NCBI RefSeq assembly: GCF_016405965.1
Contig: NZ_JAEFCD010000015.1
Coordinates: forward strand, 1 to 64,000
Reading direction: 5' to 3'
Source of the DNA: Alteromonas sp. IB21
Lineage (GTDB): Bacteria > Pseudomonadota > Gammaproteobacteria > Enterobacterales > Alteromonadaceae
Length of the DNA stretch: 64,000 nucleotides
In this document: positions 10,254 to 19,251 of the stretch, piece by piece
Layout of the letters: the number at the start of each line of letters is the position of its first letter
How positions within the stretch are numbered: position 1 is the stretch's first letter
Position numbers and translations under genes: made by a program
Notes under the pieces: model-generated
The model's database searches: none
Told to the model about the DNA's origin: nothing
What the model saw: only the letters and a program-made list of their open reading frames with translations

Positions 10254-10283
10254 AAAAAAAGACGCGGTAGTATACAGCCGCAT
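10254..10283 (-). terminator. Probable terminator of the tRNA operon
   Basis: On the minus strand ATGCGG pairs with CCGCGT (one G-T pair) around a 10-base loop and is followed by C and seven T. It lies about 150 bases after the last tRNA. The 10284-10435 stretch between holds no gene that I can see. Confidence 0.55.
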
Positions 10284-10435
10284 ACCACAAGAGTCGAGAG
10301 GCAAACACAAGTTTGTAACACGCTTTTGAATGCATTTTGAGCAAAAAGCAAGACTTTACGCGCGGTTTTGAAACAAATAAGCAGGTGTTCGTGAAAAATA
10401 CGAAAAGAGATAATGATAAGATTGAGAGAAGATAA

Positions 10436-10512
10436 TGGTCGGTGAGACAGGATTTGAACCTGCGACCCCTTGTACCCAAAACAAGTGCGCTACCAAGCTG
10501 CGCCACTCACCG
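10436..10512 (-). tRNA. tRNA-Pro (anticodon TGG), copy 1
   Basis: A 77-base tRNA with encoded CCA. The acceptor stem is CGGTGAG/CTCACCG, the loop TTTGGGT holds anticodon TGG, and the T arm contains GGTTCAAATCC. It is identical to two other copies in this cluster. Confidence 0.97.
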
Positions 10513-10555
10513 ACAGAGATATCTTTTTAAGACAAACTTTTGCAAGCTTGATATA

Positions 10556-10639
10556 TGGTGCGGAAGGAGAGACTTGAACTCTCACGCCGTGAAGCACTGG
10601 AACCAAATCCAGCGTGTCTACCAATTCCACCACTTCCGC
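10556..10639 (-). tRNA. tRNA-Leu-like gene with a one-base deletion in the anticodon loop (probable pseudo-tRNA)
   Basis: The sequence is nearly the same as the intact tRNA-Leu(TAG) at 11010-11094 and has a perfect acceptor stem GCGGAAG/CTTCCGC, a long variable arm and CCA. The anticodon loop is TTTGGT, six bases instead of TTTAGGT: the A of the TAG anticodon is missing (between 10604 and 10605 on the plus strand). The molecule could fold but would not present a normal anticodon. I take it as a non-functional copy. A sequencing error is the main alternative. Confidence 0.85.
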
Positions 10640-10646
10640 AAAAAAG

Positions 10647-10723
10647 TGGGGTGGACGATGGGACTTGAACCCACGACAACCGGAATCACAATCCGGGGCT
10701 CTACCAACTGAGCTACGCCCACC
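10647..10723 (-). tRNA. tRNA-His (anticodon GTG), copy 1
   Basis: A 77-base tRNA including the extra 5' G typical of tRNA-His, which faces C73 before CCA. The anticodon stem-loop is CCGGA-TTGTGAT-TCCGG with anticodon GTG. It is identical to the copy at 11102-11178. Confidence 0.96.
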
Positions 10724-10890
10724 ACAGTAATCCTTTTTCGTCTCATGTGTGAATTGAAAACACATAAACGACTGTCGAGCTGTAAGGATTGAACAATTAT
10801 GCTCGATTGTATTCTTAATGTCGATTTGATTATGAGCAGCCCGAAGAATTACTTAGACGGACAGCACTGATTAAATCGAAAAAGCAAAAA

Positions 10891-10967
10891 TGGTCGGTGA
10901 GACAGGATTTGAACCTGCGACCCCTTGTACCCAAAACAAGTGCGCTACCAAGCTGCGCCACTCACCG
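10891..10967 (-). tRNA. tRNA-Pro (anticodon TGG), copy 2
   Basis: A 77-base tRNA with CCA, identical to copies 1 and 3. It starts the second Pro-Leu-His block when read from the left. About 167 bases of non-coding spacer separate it from tRNA-His copy 1. Confidence 0.97.
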
Positions 10968-11009
10968 ACAGGAATGCTTTGTTAAGCTTTTAAGAAAAGC
11001 TTGAAAATA

Positions 11010-11094
11010 TGGTGCGGAAGGAGAGACTTGAACTCTCACGCCGTGAAGCACTGGAACCTAAATCCAGCGTGTCTACCAATTCCACCACTCCCGC
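11010..11094 (-). tRNA. tRNA-Leu (anticodon TAG)
   Basis: An 85-base class II tRNA with a long variable arm, encoded CCA and a normal seven-base anticodon loop TTTAGGT, reading CUN Leu codons. Acceptor pairing includes one G-T pair at position 5-68. This is the intact counterpart of the defective copy at 10556-10639. Confidence 0.97.
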
Positions 11095-11101
11095 AAAAAA
11101 G

Positions 11102-11178
11102 TGGGGTGGACGATGGGACTTGAACCCACGACAACCGGAATCACAATCCGGGGCTCTACCAACTGAGCTACGCCCACC
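11102..11178 (-). tRNA. tRNA-His (anticodon GTG), copy 2
   Basis: Same sequence as copy 1, with the extra 5' G and encoded CCA. It is separated from tRNA-Leu by seven bases (AAAAAAG on the plus strand), exactly as in the other block. Confidence 0.97.
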
Positions 11179-11266
11179 ATAGGGTGTGTTTGCAGTTTAC
11201 ATGCCTATGATTTGGCAATATAAACGTAAAAATTCAGCCTTACTATCAGGACCTACCTGAGTCGCA

Positions 11267-11343
<77 letters not shown>

Positions 11344-11366
11344 TTGGCGAATCTTTACTGCAAAAA

Positions 11367-11443
11367 TGGTCGGTGAGACAGGATTTGAACCTGCGACCCC
11401 TTGTACCCAAAACAAGTGCGCTACCAAGCTGCGCCACTCACCG
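11367..11443 (-). tRNA. tRNA-Pro (anticodon TGG), copy 3
   Basis: A 77-base tRNA identical to the other two Pro copies. It is the first gene of the operon in transcription order, so the order is Pro-Arg-His-Leu-Pro-His-Leu*-Pro. E. coli has Arg-His-Leu-Pro (argX-hisR-leuT-proM) in the same relative order. Confidence 0.97.
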
Positions 11444-11494
11444 ACTGTCGTTTCGACCTTGACGCCTTAGCCTCAGTGCCGTCACGGGGTGCGA

Positions 11495-11523
11495 ATATTA
11501 CTGACATCCCCCCACCTCGTCAA
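11495..11523 (-). promoter_or_regulatory. Strong sigma-70 promoter of the tRNA operon
   Basis: On the minus strand TTGACG (11518-11523) and TAATAT (11495-11500) are 17 bases apart, about 50 bases before the first tRNA. A GC-rich segment (CGCACCCCG) follows the -10, the kind of discriminator associated with stringent control of stable-RNA promoters. Confidence 0.85.
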
Positions 11524-11833
11524 ACACTTTTTCAAATAAAATAAACAACCGCTCACAAAGCATCCATTCTCACGTTTTTTTGAACAATTCGAGCATCATA
11601 TGGTGACGCTATCTTTATACTTTTGCCCTGTTTGAGCGATTACTTAAAGATACAAAAACAGGCGCCAATAGCGCGTTGATGATGTTGATGGAAAGCGTTA
11701 GTTTATTTTCCAAGAAGCATTCAAGATGTTTGTAATCGTCAGTTTCCAATAATTGCTAGAGTATTAGCCCCATTTTGTGAAACAATATAGGGCACTTGTT
11801 GACCACTCAACCATATAAGAATCGTACAAGACT
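11524..11833. other. Intergenic region between the tRNA operon and folD
   Basis: This stretch is divergent between the tRNA promoter and folD. I find no gene and no clear folD promoter in it. It is AT-rich near 11580-11620. Confidence 0.3.
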
Positions 11834-12688
11834 ATGACCGCTCATCTTATTGATGGCAAATTAATTGCCAAACAAGTTCGCCAACACGTAACCTCCTATG
11901 TTGAATCGCTTACACAAGCTGGAAAACGACAGCCTGGGCTAGCCGTTGTGCTAGTTGGCAGCGATGCAGCTTCTCAAGTGTATGTATCAAACAAGCGAAA
12001 AGCGTGTGATGAAGTAGGCTTCCTCTCTCGCTCTTTCGACCTTCCAGCTGATACCACAGAAGAAACGTTGCTAAATTTGGTGGACGAACTAAACGAAGAT
12101 AAAGAGATAGACGGTATTTTGGTACAGCTTCCTCTGCCAGCGGGCTTAAATGCAGAAAAAGTACTAGAGCGTATTCACCCACATAAAGACGTTGACGGGT
12201 TCCACCCTTATAACATTGGTCGCCTGGCACAGCGTATTCCTGCGCTACGCCCTTGCACGCCAAAAGGCATTATGACCATGATCGAGTCTACTAAGCGTCC
12301 TGTGAAAGGGTTAGATGCTGTTATTGTGGGCGCTTCTAATATTGTAGGTCGCCCAATGAGCCTAGAGCTATTGCTCGCAGGCTGCACGGTAACCACTTGC
12401 CACAAGTTCACCCAAGATTTAAAAAGCCATGTTCAACGCGCTGATTTATTAGTGGTTGCTGTCGGTAAACCGAACTTCATACCGGGCGACTGGGTAAAAC
12501 CGGGCGCGATTGTGATTGATGTGGGCATTAATCGCGTAAACGACGGCTCACTAGTGGGCGATGTAGATTTCGAAAAAGCAAAAGAACGTGCTGGTTGGAT
12601 TACACCCGTACCCGGTGGTGTTGGGCCAATGACTGTGGCTAGTCTTATTGAGAATACCCTAGAAGCCTATGTGAAATACCACTCATAA
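11834..12688 (+). CDS. folD: Bifunctional methylene-THF dehydrogenase / methenyl-THF cyclohydrolase FolD
   Basis: FolD interconverts 5,10-methylene-, methenyl- and 10-formyl-tetrahydrofolate with NADP, feeding purine and formyl-Met synthesis. The 284-residue protein has the catalytic Lys region [13 protein letters not shown] (about 50-62), the motif QLPLP followed by [15 protein letters not shown], and the C-terminal [14 protein letters not shown]. Length equals E. coli (288). It is a single gene ending in a strong terminator. Its position next to the argX-type tRNAs differs from E. coli. Confidence 0.98.
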   Translation: MTAHLIDGKLIAKQVRQHVTSYVESLTQAGKRQPGLAVVLVGSDAASQVYVSNKRKACDEVGFLSRSFDLPADTTEETLLNLVDELNEDKEIDGILVQLPLPAGLNAEKVLERIHPHKDVDGFHPYNIGRLAQRIPALRPCTPKGIMTMIESTKRPVKGLDAVIVGASNIVGRPMSLELLLAGCTVTTCHKFTQDLKSHVQRADLLVVAVGKPNFIPGDWVKPGAIVIDVGINRVNDGSLVGDVDFEKAKERAGWITPVPGGVGPMTVASLIENTLEAYVKYHS

Positions 12689-12713
12689 AGAGCTTACATT
12701 AAATCTAATTTTT

Positions 12714-12742
12714 AAGGCAGAAAGTAAATTTCTGCCTTTTTT
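12714..12742 (+). terminator. Terminator of folD
   Basis: A 10-bp stem (AAGGCAGAAA paired with TTTCTGCCTT), a 5-base loop and a T run, 25 bases after the folD stop. Confidence 0.9.
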
Positions 12743-12793
12743 GCTTTATACTCTCCACACTTTAAATACAGACCTAAATTGAATAACTTCTTT

Positions 12794-13360
12794 ATGGCAG
12801 AACCAACCTCTTCGTTGTGCGATAAGCACGTTATCGATGCTACGCTTATGTGGGTTGACGATATCGTAATAAAACACAACTTTTGCCCCTTTGCGCGTTA
12901 TGTAAGAACGCCCAACCAAATTCGTTGTGTAGTCGTTGCTGGCGATACGGGAGATGTCATTCAATCCCTTTTTGATGAGTTGCGGCATTTAGAAGAGAAT
13001 GAAAGCACTGCCACAACGTTAATTGCGCTTACCCACTCAACTATTGCTGATTTTGATGAGTACCTCGATGTGTTGGCTATTGGTGATAATATGCTTCACG
13101 ATTGGGGATATAGTGGCACTTACCAACTGGCCAGCTTCCATCCAAACTATGTGTTCGACGGTAGTGACGTAGACGATGCTGAAAACTACACGAATCGCTC
13201 CCCCTACCCACTTCTGCACTTAATTCGCGAAGCTGACATTTCGCGCTATATGAAAAAAGAAGAGGATGCAGAGAAGATATTTAGTCATAACATCGAGAAG
13301 GCACAGGCACTGGGCTGCCCCTATTTTGAAAATGTGCTAGAGGGACTTAAAAAAAGATAA
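12794..13360 (+). CDS. DUF1415 family protein
   Basis: A 188-residue soluble protein. It contains the family's characteristic blocks: NFCPFARYV near the N-terminus, a central HDWGYSGTYQLASFHPNYVF and then YTNRSPYPLLHLIREA. DUF1415 is widespread in proteobacteria and has no established function. The conserved Cys and His residues might bind a metal, but that is only inference. The ATG at 12794 is chosen; a TTG five codons earlier (12779) is also open, and neither has a good ribosome-binding site. It stands alone between the folD terminator and trmO. Confidence 0.85.
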   Translation: MAEPTSSLCDKHVIDATLMWVDDIVIKHNFCPFARYVRTPNQIRCVVVAGDTGDVIQSLFDELRHLEENESTATTLIALTHSTIADFDEYLDVLAIGDNMLHDWGYSGTYQLASFHPNYVFDGSDVDDAENYTNRSPYPLLHLIREADISRYMKKEEDAEKIFSHNIEKAQALGCPYFENVLEGLKKR

Positions 13361-13579
13361 GCCCACCCTATAAAGCACGTTAGTTAATTTAGCACGCTGC
13401 GTGGAAGGCTATTTATAGCGCTTTCTCAAACGGTAAACTAAGTACGAGCTTTGGCAGGCCAAAGAATTGAATTACTCCAGGGAAACCAAAGAAGGACGTG
13501 GTCTTTTCGACAAAAACATCCTTGCTTGGTCCAAGCGTTAACTTGAAGCGTTATAGTACATGCCAATTATGAGAGATAT

Positions 13580-13624
13580 ATGACAATTCAACTCACATTT
13601 AATGACAATAGGAATACCGCGTGA
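13580..13624 (+). CDS. Possible 14-residue upstream peptide coupled to trmO
   Basis: A short frame MTIQLTFNDNRNTA has a GAGAG ribosome-binding site, and its TGA stop overlaps the trmO GTG start (GTGA). The arrangement is typical of translational coupling. No attenuator hairpin or run of one amino acid is visible, so its role is unknown and it may be chance. Confidence 0.3.
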   Translation: MTIQLTFNDNRNTA

Positions 13625-14340
13625 GCTCTACTAGTTCCTTTGAAGTGTCGAGCATTGCGACTATTGAGACGCCTTTTAAGCAAAAGTTTGCTGTACCAAG
13701 ACAGGCCAATCTAGCCAGAGCAAAAGGCACCATTACCTTCAACGAAGGTTTCAACGACATCAATATGCTAAAGGGTATCGAAAGCTATAGTCACCTGTGG
13801 CTTTTATTCGTATTTCATCAAAATATTGAACGTGGTTGGAAAAGCGCGGTAAAAGCCCCCAGATTAGGCGGTAACGCTACCATAGGCGTTTTTGCAAGCC
13901 GAAGCACTCATAGACCAAATAGTATTGGCATGTCTGTCGTTGAAAACGAGGGCGTGACGATAGAGGAAGGCAAAGTAACGCTAAAAGTCGCAGGGGTAGA
14001 CTTAGTAAGCGGTACGCCACTCATTGATATCAAACCTTATATTTCCTACGCTGATAGTATTTCTGGAGCGAACGACACCCTCGATGACATTAATCCTATC
14101 CCCCATCGAAAGGTATTTTTCGCGCCGAATCTCTCGACAACGCTAGCCAAAATTGAACATCGACATCGTGATTTTTCCACTCTTGTGACCGCTGTGCTTG
14201 CACAAGATCCTCGCCCTGCCTATAAACAGCAGCATGATAATGACGAAAAAACCTATCGTGTCACGCTATACGATATTGACGTGGGTTTTATGATAAAAGA
14301 CGCGGTTGTGTGGGTCACAGAACTCGCTCCGTTGGGATAA
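13621..14340 (+). CDS. trmO: tRNA (N6-threonylcarbamoyladenosine37-N6)-methyltransferase TrmO
   Basis: TrmO (formerly YaeB/TsaA) uses SAM to methylate t6A37 of tRNA-Thr, giving m6t6A. The 239-residue protein shows the family blocks KFAVPRQANLARA, YSHLWLLFVFH, APRLGGNA.. GVFASRSTHRPNSIGMS and the C-terminal LAQDPRPAY. It starts at GTG with AGGA seven bases upstream and matches E. coli in length (235). A 14-codon frame overlaps its start. It is upstream of proS but separated by about 150 bases. Confidence 0.95.
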   Translation: MSSTSSFEVSSIATIETPFKQKFAVPRQANLARAKGTITFNEGFNDINMLKGIESYSHLWLLFVFHQNIERGWKSAVKAPRLGGNATIGVFASRSTHRPNSIGMSVVENEGVTIEEGKVTLKVAGVDLVSGTPLIDIKPYISYADSISGANDTLDDINPIPHRKVFFAPNLSTTLAKIEHRHRDFSTLVTAVLAQDPRPAYKQQHDNDEKTYRVTLYDIDVGFMIKDAVVWVTELAPLG

Positions 14341-14494
14341 TTACACGAATAGTGTTAAGCGTCTGTGGCGAAAAGGCTCACAGTTAATTAGAATACGCCC
14401 AAACGTGTGACGTCTTATCTCTGCCTAAATGGTTTTTTGATAGGCCTCTACACTTACGCTCATAAATACATTTATAACAGGATACCTGCTTTAC

Positions 14495-16213
14495 ATGCGC
14501 ACTAGTCAATATTTGCTTGCCACGCAGAAAGAAACACCTGCAGACGCAGAGGTTATTAGCCACCAGCTTATGCTAAGAGCTGGCATGATCAGAAAGCTAG
14601 CTTCAGGTCTTTATACTTGGCTGCCATCAGGTCTTCGTGTCCTAAATAAAGTCGCTAATATCGTTCGCGAGGAAATGAATAAAGCGGGCGCAATCGAGGT
14701 GCTTATGCCGGTTGTTCAACCCGCCGATTTGTGGGAAGAATCTGGTCGCTGGGAAGAATACGGCCCAGAATTGCTTCGCATTAAAGACCGCCATCAGCGT
14801 GATTTTGTATTAGGCCCTACGCACGAAGAAGTGATTACTGCGCTTGTACGTAATGAGATTAGCAGCTACAAGCAGCTTCCACTTAATCTATACCAAATTC
14901 AAACTAAATTCCGCGACGAAGTACGCCCCCGTTTCGGCATTATGCGTGGTCGCGAATTTACTATGAAGGATGCCTACAGCTTCCACTTAGAAGACAGCTG
15001 CTTAGAAGAAACCTATCAGAAAATGTACGACGCCTACTGCGCCATTTTCTCGCGTATGGGCCTAGACTTTAGAGCGGTAATTGCAGATTCAGGTTCAATT
15101 GGTGGTAACCACTCTCACGAGTTCCACGTACTTGCGGCTTCGGGCGAAGACGATATTGCGTTCTCAAGCGACAGCGATTACGCAGCAAACGTTGAAATGG
15201 CAGCAGCCGTTGCTCCAGAAAAAGCGACGCCTTCTGGCGCGGCTGTTGAAACAAAAGATGCCAAGGGTAAAGATTTCAACGCTATTTTAAAAAGCGTTGA
15301 AGCAGATGTAACAAAAGCCGTTAAAGTTATCTTGGTTAAAGCCGCTAACGAACTTAACGACAAAGGTGAGGAAGTAAATTCTGATAAGTGGGTAGCATTA
15401 GTGCTACGTGCTGACCATGAGTTAAATGACGTTAAAGCAGAAAAGTTAGAGGGTGTTGCTACACCGCTTGTTGAAGCTTCTTTCGAACAGGCAAAAGACA
15501 TTCTTGGCGTTTCTCCGTTGTTTGCTAACGCAAATAACCTGCCGATTCCCATGTATGTTGATGCCAGCGCAGCAGCCCTTGCAGACTTCACTACTGGAGC
15601 TGGCGTAGGCGGTAAGGTGAACATTAACGCTAACTGGTCAGAAGATATAACCGGTGTTGATATTCGAAACGTGGTGGCGGGTGATGCGTCTCCTGATGGT
15701 AAAGGCACCCTTGATATTAAACGAGGCATTGAAGTAGGCCACATATTCCAGCTTGGCCAAAAATATTCAAAGGCCATGAATTGTGGTGTGCTAAGCGAGT
15801 CAGGTAAACATCAAACGCTGACTATGGGTTGTTACGGCATTGGCGTATCACGCATAGTCGCGGCAGCGATTGAGCAAAATCACGATAAATTTGGCATAAA
15901 GTGGCCAGATCCTATCGCACCGTTTAAAATTGCATTAATACCAATGAATATGCATAAGTCTCATCGTATCAAAGAAGCGGCCGAAGCCCTTTACGAAGAG
16001 CTTATCTCGCTAGGTGTAGAAGTGCTGTTTGACGACAGAAAAGAGCGCCCAGGTGTTATGTTCAATGACATGGAATTAATTGGTATACCTCACAGTATTG
16101 TTATCGGTGAAAGAAACCTAGATAATCAACAGGTTGAGTATAAAAATAGACGTACTGGCGAGAAGCAGTTATTAGATCTCAGCGCAGCAAAAGACTTTGT
16201 AGCCGCACTCTAA
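14495..16213 (+). CDS. proS: Prolyl-tRNA synthetase (bacterial type, with editing domain)
   Basis: A class II synthetase of 572 residues that charges tRNA-Pro. The catalytic core carries [14 protein letters not shown] at the N-terminus, motif 2 with [19 protein letters not shown], and motif 3 with GCYGIGVSR. An inserted INS editing domain, which clears mischarged Ala-tRNA-Pro, covers about 230-390 and includes the conserved Lys of ILVKA. The C-terminal anticodon-binding domain ends in the usual AAL. Three copies of its tRNA lie 3 kb away, though that proximity may be chance. Confidence 0.98.
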   Translation: MRTSQYLLATQKETPADAEVISHQLMLRAGMIRKLASGLYTWLPSGLRVLNKVANIVREEMNKAGAIEVLMPVVQPADLWEESGRWEEYGPELLRIKDRHQRDFVLGPTHEEVITALVRNEISSYKQLPLNLYQIQTKFRDEVRPRFGIMRGREFTMKDAYSFHLEDSCLEETYQKMYDAYCAIFSRMGLDFRAVIADSGSIGGNHSHEFHVLAASGEDDIAFSSDSDYAANVEMAAAVAPEKATPSGAAVETKDAKGKDFNAILKSVEADVTKAVKVILVKAANELNDKGEEVNSDKWVALVLRADHELNDVKAEKLEGVATPLVEASFEQAKDILGVSPLFANANNLPIPMYVDASAAALADFTTGAGVGGKVNINANWSEDITGVDIRNVVAGDASPDGKGTLDIKRGIEVGHIFQLGQKYSKAMNCGVLSESGKHQTLTMGCYGIGVSRIVAAAIEQNHDKFGIKWPDPIAPFKIALIPMNMHKSHRIKEAAEALYEELISLGVEVLFDDRKERPGVMFNDMELIGIPHSIVIGERNLDNQQVEYKNRRTGEKQLLDLSAAKDFVAAL

Positions 16214-16251
16214 CATCTGAACTTGCCCCAAAGTTAAAGTAAAGAGGGCGT

Positions 16252-17094
16252 ATGCGGTTAACATTCTATGGCGTAAGAGGGTCTATACCCACACCGGGAG
16301 CAGCTTTCGTTCGCTATGGCGGTAACACAGCATGCGTTCATATCGAGCTTGAGGACGGTACCGACATCGTCCTCGACTCGGGTACGGGCATTCGCCTACT
16401 TGGCGAGCACTTAGTGAAAAAGAACACGCCTATTCATCTTTTGCTAAGCCATAATCATTGGGACCACATCCAGGGTTTTCCCTTTTTTCCTCCAATATAC
16501 CAAGCGGAACGAGAAATAAATATCTACCCCGGGCAAACCATATTTGAAGAACCCGACCAAATTTTAAAACAAATGGAAGGCTCGTTGTTTCCCGTACCAA
16601 GGAGTGCGCTTAAAGCAAACATATCACTCATTGATATTCCGAAAGCAGAAAAAGCCTTCGCGATAGGAAGTGCGAAAATCGCGAGACTTGCAATGAATCA
16701 CCCGGGAAGCGGCAGCGCATATTGCATTGAAGCTGACGGTGTGAAGGTTGCCTACATTACAGATAATGAACTTTACCCTCCCTATAAAAAAGAAACTGAT
16801 TTTATTGATTTTGCTAAATTTGCCGCGAATGCAGACTTACTTATCCACGATGCACAGTATATGCTAACTGATATGCCAGCTAAAAACGGGTGGGGCCATT
16901 CTGTGGCCGAGGAAGCAGTAAAATTAGCAATGGCATCCAATGCAAGAAAATTAGCACTATATAGTCATGATCCAGAACGTACCGATGACGATATAGATGA
17001 TGTTGTAAAGCATTGTAATGAATATGTCACAGTAGCAGAGTCTACTTTACATGTTTTTGCATCATCCGAAGGCCAAACACTGGACTTCAGTTAA
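16252..17094 (+). CDS. Metallo-beta-lactamase-fold hydrolase (PhnP/cyclic-phosphodiesterase-like)
   Basis: A 280-residue protein. It opens RLTFYGVRGSIPTPG, then has GGNTACV, and carries the zinc motif SHNHWDHIQG (HxHxDH) at about residues 66-75. Later ligands are MNHPG, TDNE and the final YSHD. This arrangement is seen in MBL phosphodiesterases of the PhnP/RNase Z side of the superfamily and in response-regulator-associated MBL proteins. The substrate cannot be read from the sequence. GAGGG precedes the ATG; it lies 38 bases after proS and 35 before pldA, so the three may be co-transcribed. Confidence 0.8.
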   Translation: MRLTFYGVRGSIPTPGAAFVRYGGNTACVHIELEDGTDIVLDSGTGIRLLGEHLVKKNTPIHLLLSHNHWDHIQGFPFFPPIYQAEREINIYPGQTIFEEPDQILKQMEGSLFPVPRSALKANISLIDIPKAEKAFAIGSAKIARLAMNHPGSGSAYCIEADGVKVAYITDNELYPPYKKETDFIDFAKFAANADLLIHDAQYMLTDMPAKNGWGHSVAEEAVKLAMASNARKLALYSHDPERTDDDIDDVVKHCNEYVTVAESTLHVFASSEGQTLDFS

Positions 17095-17129
17095 GCACAA
17101 CAATAACCCCATGTTACGGAGAATTTAAG

Positions 17130-18146
17130 GTGTCAGTGTTAAAGCCTTTTGTATTTTTGGCTGCATTTGCTGCTAGCGCGAGTGTGTGTGGACAAGAAAC
17201 ATCATCAAATGTTGTTAATAACCCGCCCCAGACAGTTGAAAGCGTCGAACAGGAATCTACTCAAAGCGACGTCAGTGATGCCTCGCAAGATGAAGACGGC
17301 ATTGAAATCATAGATATCATCAAGCGAGATACCACTTCCGAAAGCGCATTAGATGACCGTTTAGAAGGCGATAAAGAAGCACTGGATAACGTGTTTGCTA
17401 TTACGCAACATCGACAAAATTACCTGCTTCCCATTACTTACGTTTCCAACCCCAATACCACTGGAAACGAAGACTTGACGGACGAAAACGTCGACAATAA
17501 AGAAGCAAAATTCCAAGTCAGTGCCAAACTCCCCCTTTACTTAGAAGATACAGGATTCGACGGGGTGTATTTTGGCTTTACGCTGACATCATTTTGGCAG
17601 CTGTATAATAGCGAGGCATCTAAGCCGTTTCGCGAGACCAACTACGAGCCAGAAATTTTTTGGCAGGAAACCGCTGATTATTCCGTACTGGGATATAAAT
17701 TTAATACATTTCAAGTAGGCTTCAATCACATGTCTAATGGGCAAAGCGGTCTACAATCAAGAAGCTGGAACCGCCTATTTGCCTCTATTGTATTTAGTGA
17801 CAACGACGATATTTATTATCTTAAAACGTGGTATCGCATTCCTGAAGATGAAAAAGAAGACCCTCTAGATCCTACTGGTGATGATAACCCTGATATCGAA
17901 GACTATTACGGCCGTATGGAGTTTGGGTACGGTAGAAAAATTGGTGCTTTCAAAGTACTTGCGCTGCTTAGAAACAACCTGGACTTTGATGAAAACAGAG
18001 GCAGCATTCAACTAGACTTTACTTATCCAATTTCAGACCGCTATGAAGTGCTTCTTCAGTACTTTAACGGGTACGGCGACTCGCTTATCGACTATAACCG
18101 TTCTCAAGAGCGTATTGGTATCGGATTCCAGTTACTCTTTTTGTAA
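17130..18146 (+). CDS. pldA: Outer-membrane phospholipase A1 (OMPLA)
   Basis: PldA hydrolyses phospholipids that reach the outer leaflet of the outer membrane and works as a calcium-dependent dimer. A signal peptide covers residues 1-20 (cut near SVCG-QE). A long acidic linker follows (about 21-90), then the 12-strand barrel. The catalytic residues are visible as His200 and Ser202 in GFNHMSNGQSG and Asn214 in SRSWNRLF. At 338 residues it is longer than the E. coli enzyme (289) because of the acidic linker, which may be lineage-specific. The start is GTG, preceded by GGAG. Confidence 0.93.
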   Translation: MSVLKPFVFLAAFAASASVCGQETSSNVVNNPPQTVESVEQESTQSDVSDASQDEDGIEIIDIIKRDTTSESALDDRLEGDKEALDNVFAITQHRQNYLLPITYVSNPNTTGNEDLTDENVDNKEAKFQVSAKLPLYLEDTGFDGVYFGFTLTSFWQLYNSEASKPFRETNYEPEIFWQETADYSVLGYKFNTFQVGFNHMSNGQSGLQSRSWNRLFASIVFSDNDDIYYLKTWYRIPEDEKEDPLDPTGDDNPDIEDYYGRMEFGYGRKIGAFKVLALLRNNLDFDENRGSIQLDFTYPISDRYEVLLQYFNGYGDSLIDYNRSQERIGIGFQLLFL

Positions 18147-18173
18147 AACAACTAAGCATGTTTGAAATAAAAT

Positions 18174-18230
18174 GCGCGCTACAAACGATTCGTTTTTTTA
18201 TTATCTTGTTTGAGCGCGCTTTTTATTTTT
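18174..18230 (+). terminator. Terminator of pldA
   Basis: GCGCGCT(A)CAAAC pairs with GTTTGAGCGCGC (12 bp with one bulged base) over a 22-base loop, followed by TTTTTATTTTT. The loop is unusually long. Confidence 0.7.
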
Positions 18231-18249
18231 CGCTATATATTCGTTGCAG

Positions 18250-19152
18250 CTAATCAATCACACCGGCAGCGCGATAAAGCTGAATGTGCACATCCACCAG
18301 TGCTGCAATATCTCTTTGGTACCCCCCGCCAATCACTGCCGCTATCGGAACACCTAAGCGATCGGCCAAAGCAAACACCTGCTTATCTCTTTCATAAACG
18401 CCTTGGGTAGAAATATGTAGATGCCCTAAATCGTCATTCACGTGCACATCGACACCTGCATCGTAGATAATGGCGTCTGGCTGAAATTGCCGTAAAGCTA
18501 ATGTCAGCGCTTGTTCAAGCGTAGTTAAATATTCATCGTCTTCGGTGCCTTTAGCTAGGCCAATATCAATATCCGAATGCTGCTTCCTATGCGGAAAGTT
18601 TTTTTCTCCGTGAATGGATAAGGTAAAAATATCTGAATCATTCTCAGCAAGCTTTGCCGTACCGTCGCCTTGATGCACGTCTAAATCAACGATAAGCACA
18701 TTATCGATGGATGAATTTTTCTGCATGGTTTTAGCGGCAAGGTATAAATCATTGAATAAGCAAAAACCAGAGCCGAAATCTGCAAAGGCATGATGATACC
18801 CCCCTGTGAGGTTGAGGGCTTTACCATTCTCTAACGCAAGTGACGCAGTTAAACAAGTACCAGCAACAGCTGTGCGGGTGCGTTCAATCAGCTGCTGCGA
18901 CCAAGGGAAGCCAATACGCCGCATGGCTTTCTTATCTAACGAACCTGCGGTGAGCGCCTCAACGTACATAGGATCATAGAAGCTAGTGAGCACCTCATCG
19001 CTGATAGGCTCCGGCTTAACAAACCGAGTCGCACTAACACCGCGGTTTATGAGTGCATCGCGAATTCCCACATATTTTTCAATTGGAAAGCGGTGACGCT
19101 CGGGAAGGTCTAGTTGGCTATAAATCGGATGAAATACAAGTGGTGTTGTCAT
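18250..19152 (-). CDS. Histone-deacetylase-family amidohydrolase
   Basis: A 300-residue zinc amidohydrolase of the class II HDAC/acetylpolyamine-amidohydrolase superfamily. Visible motifs are GGYHHAF (the His pair), DLDVHQGDGT (zinc-binding Asp and His), the later AGVDVH and VIGGGY. Bacterial members deacetylate small molecules or proteins; the substrate is not evident here. The Met at 19152 (MTTPLVFHP) is chosen because family members begin there; a Met 12 codons upstream is open but adds residues without similarity. It lies just after the MCP terminator and probably has its own promoter. Confidence 0.85.
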   Translation of the reverse strand: MTTPLVFHPIYSQLDLPERHRFPIEKYVGIRDALINRGVSATRFVKPEPISDEVLTSFYDPMYVEALTAGSLDKKAMRRIGFPWSQQLIERTRTAVAGTCLTASLALENGKALNLTGGYHHAFADFGSGFCLFNDLYLAAKTMQKNSSIDNVLIVDLDVHQGDGTAKLAENDSDIFTLSIHGEKNFPHRKQHSDIDIGLAKGTEDDEYLTTLEQALTLALRQFQPDAIIYDAGVDVHVNDDLGHLHISTQGVYERDKQVFALADRLGVPIAAVIGGGYQRDIAALVDVHIQLYRAAGVID

Positions 19153-19196
19153 TGGGATCAGCGTAATTTCTCGAAAACAAGCGCGCATCGCGCTAT

Positions 19197-19222
19197 GAAA
19201 AAAGGAGCAATGCGCTCCTTTT
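19197..19222 (-). terminator. Terminator of the chemoreceptor gene
   Basis: AAAAGGAGC pairs with GCTCCTTTT over AATGC, with TTTTTT on the minus strand. It is 30 bases after the chemoreceptor stop. Confidence 0.85.
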
Positions 19223-19251
19223 AGTTATCGATTTATACTGACAAATAGGGA

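Noticed and set aside
10252-10765. Open frames over the tRNA genes, some resembling proteins common in databases
   Set aside because: They are translations of tRNA sequence, a well-known source of false protein entries.
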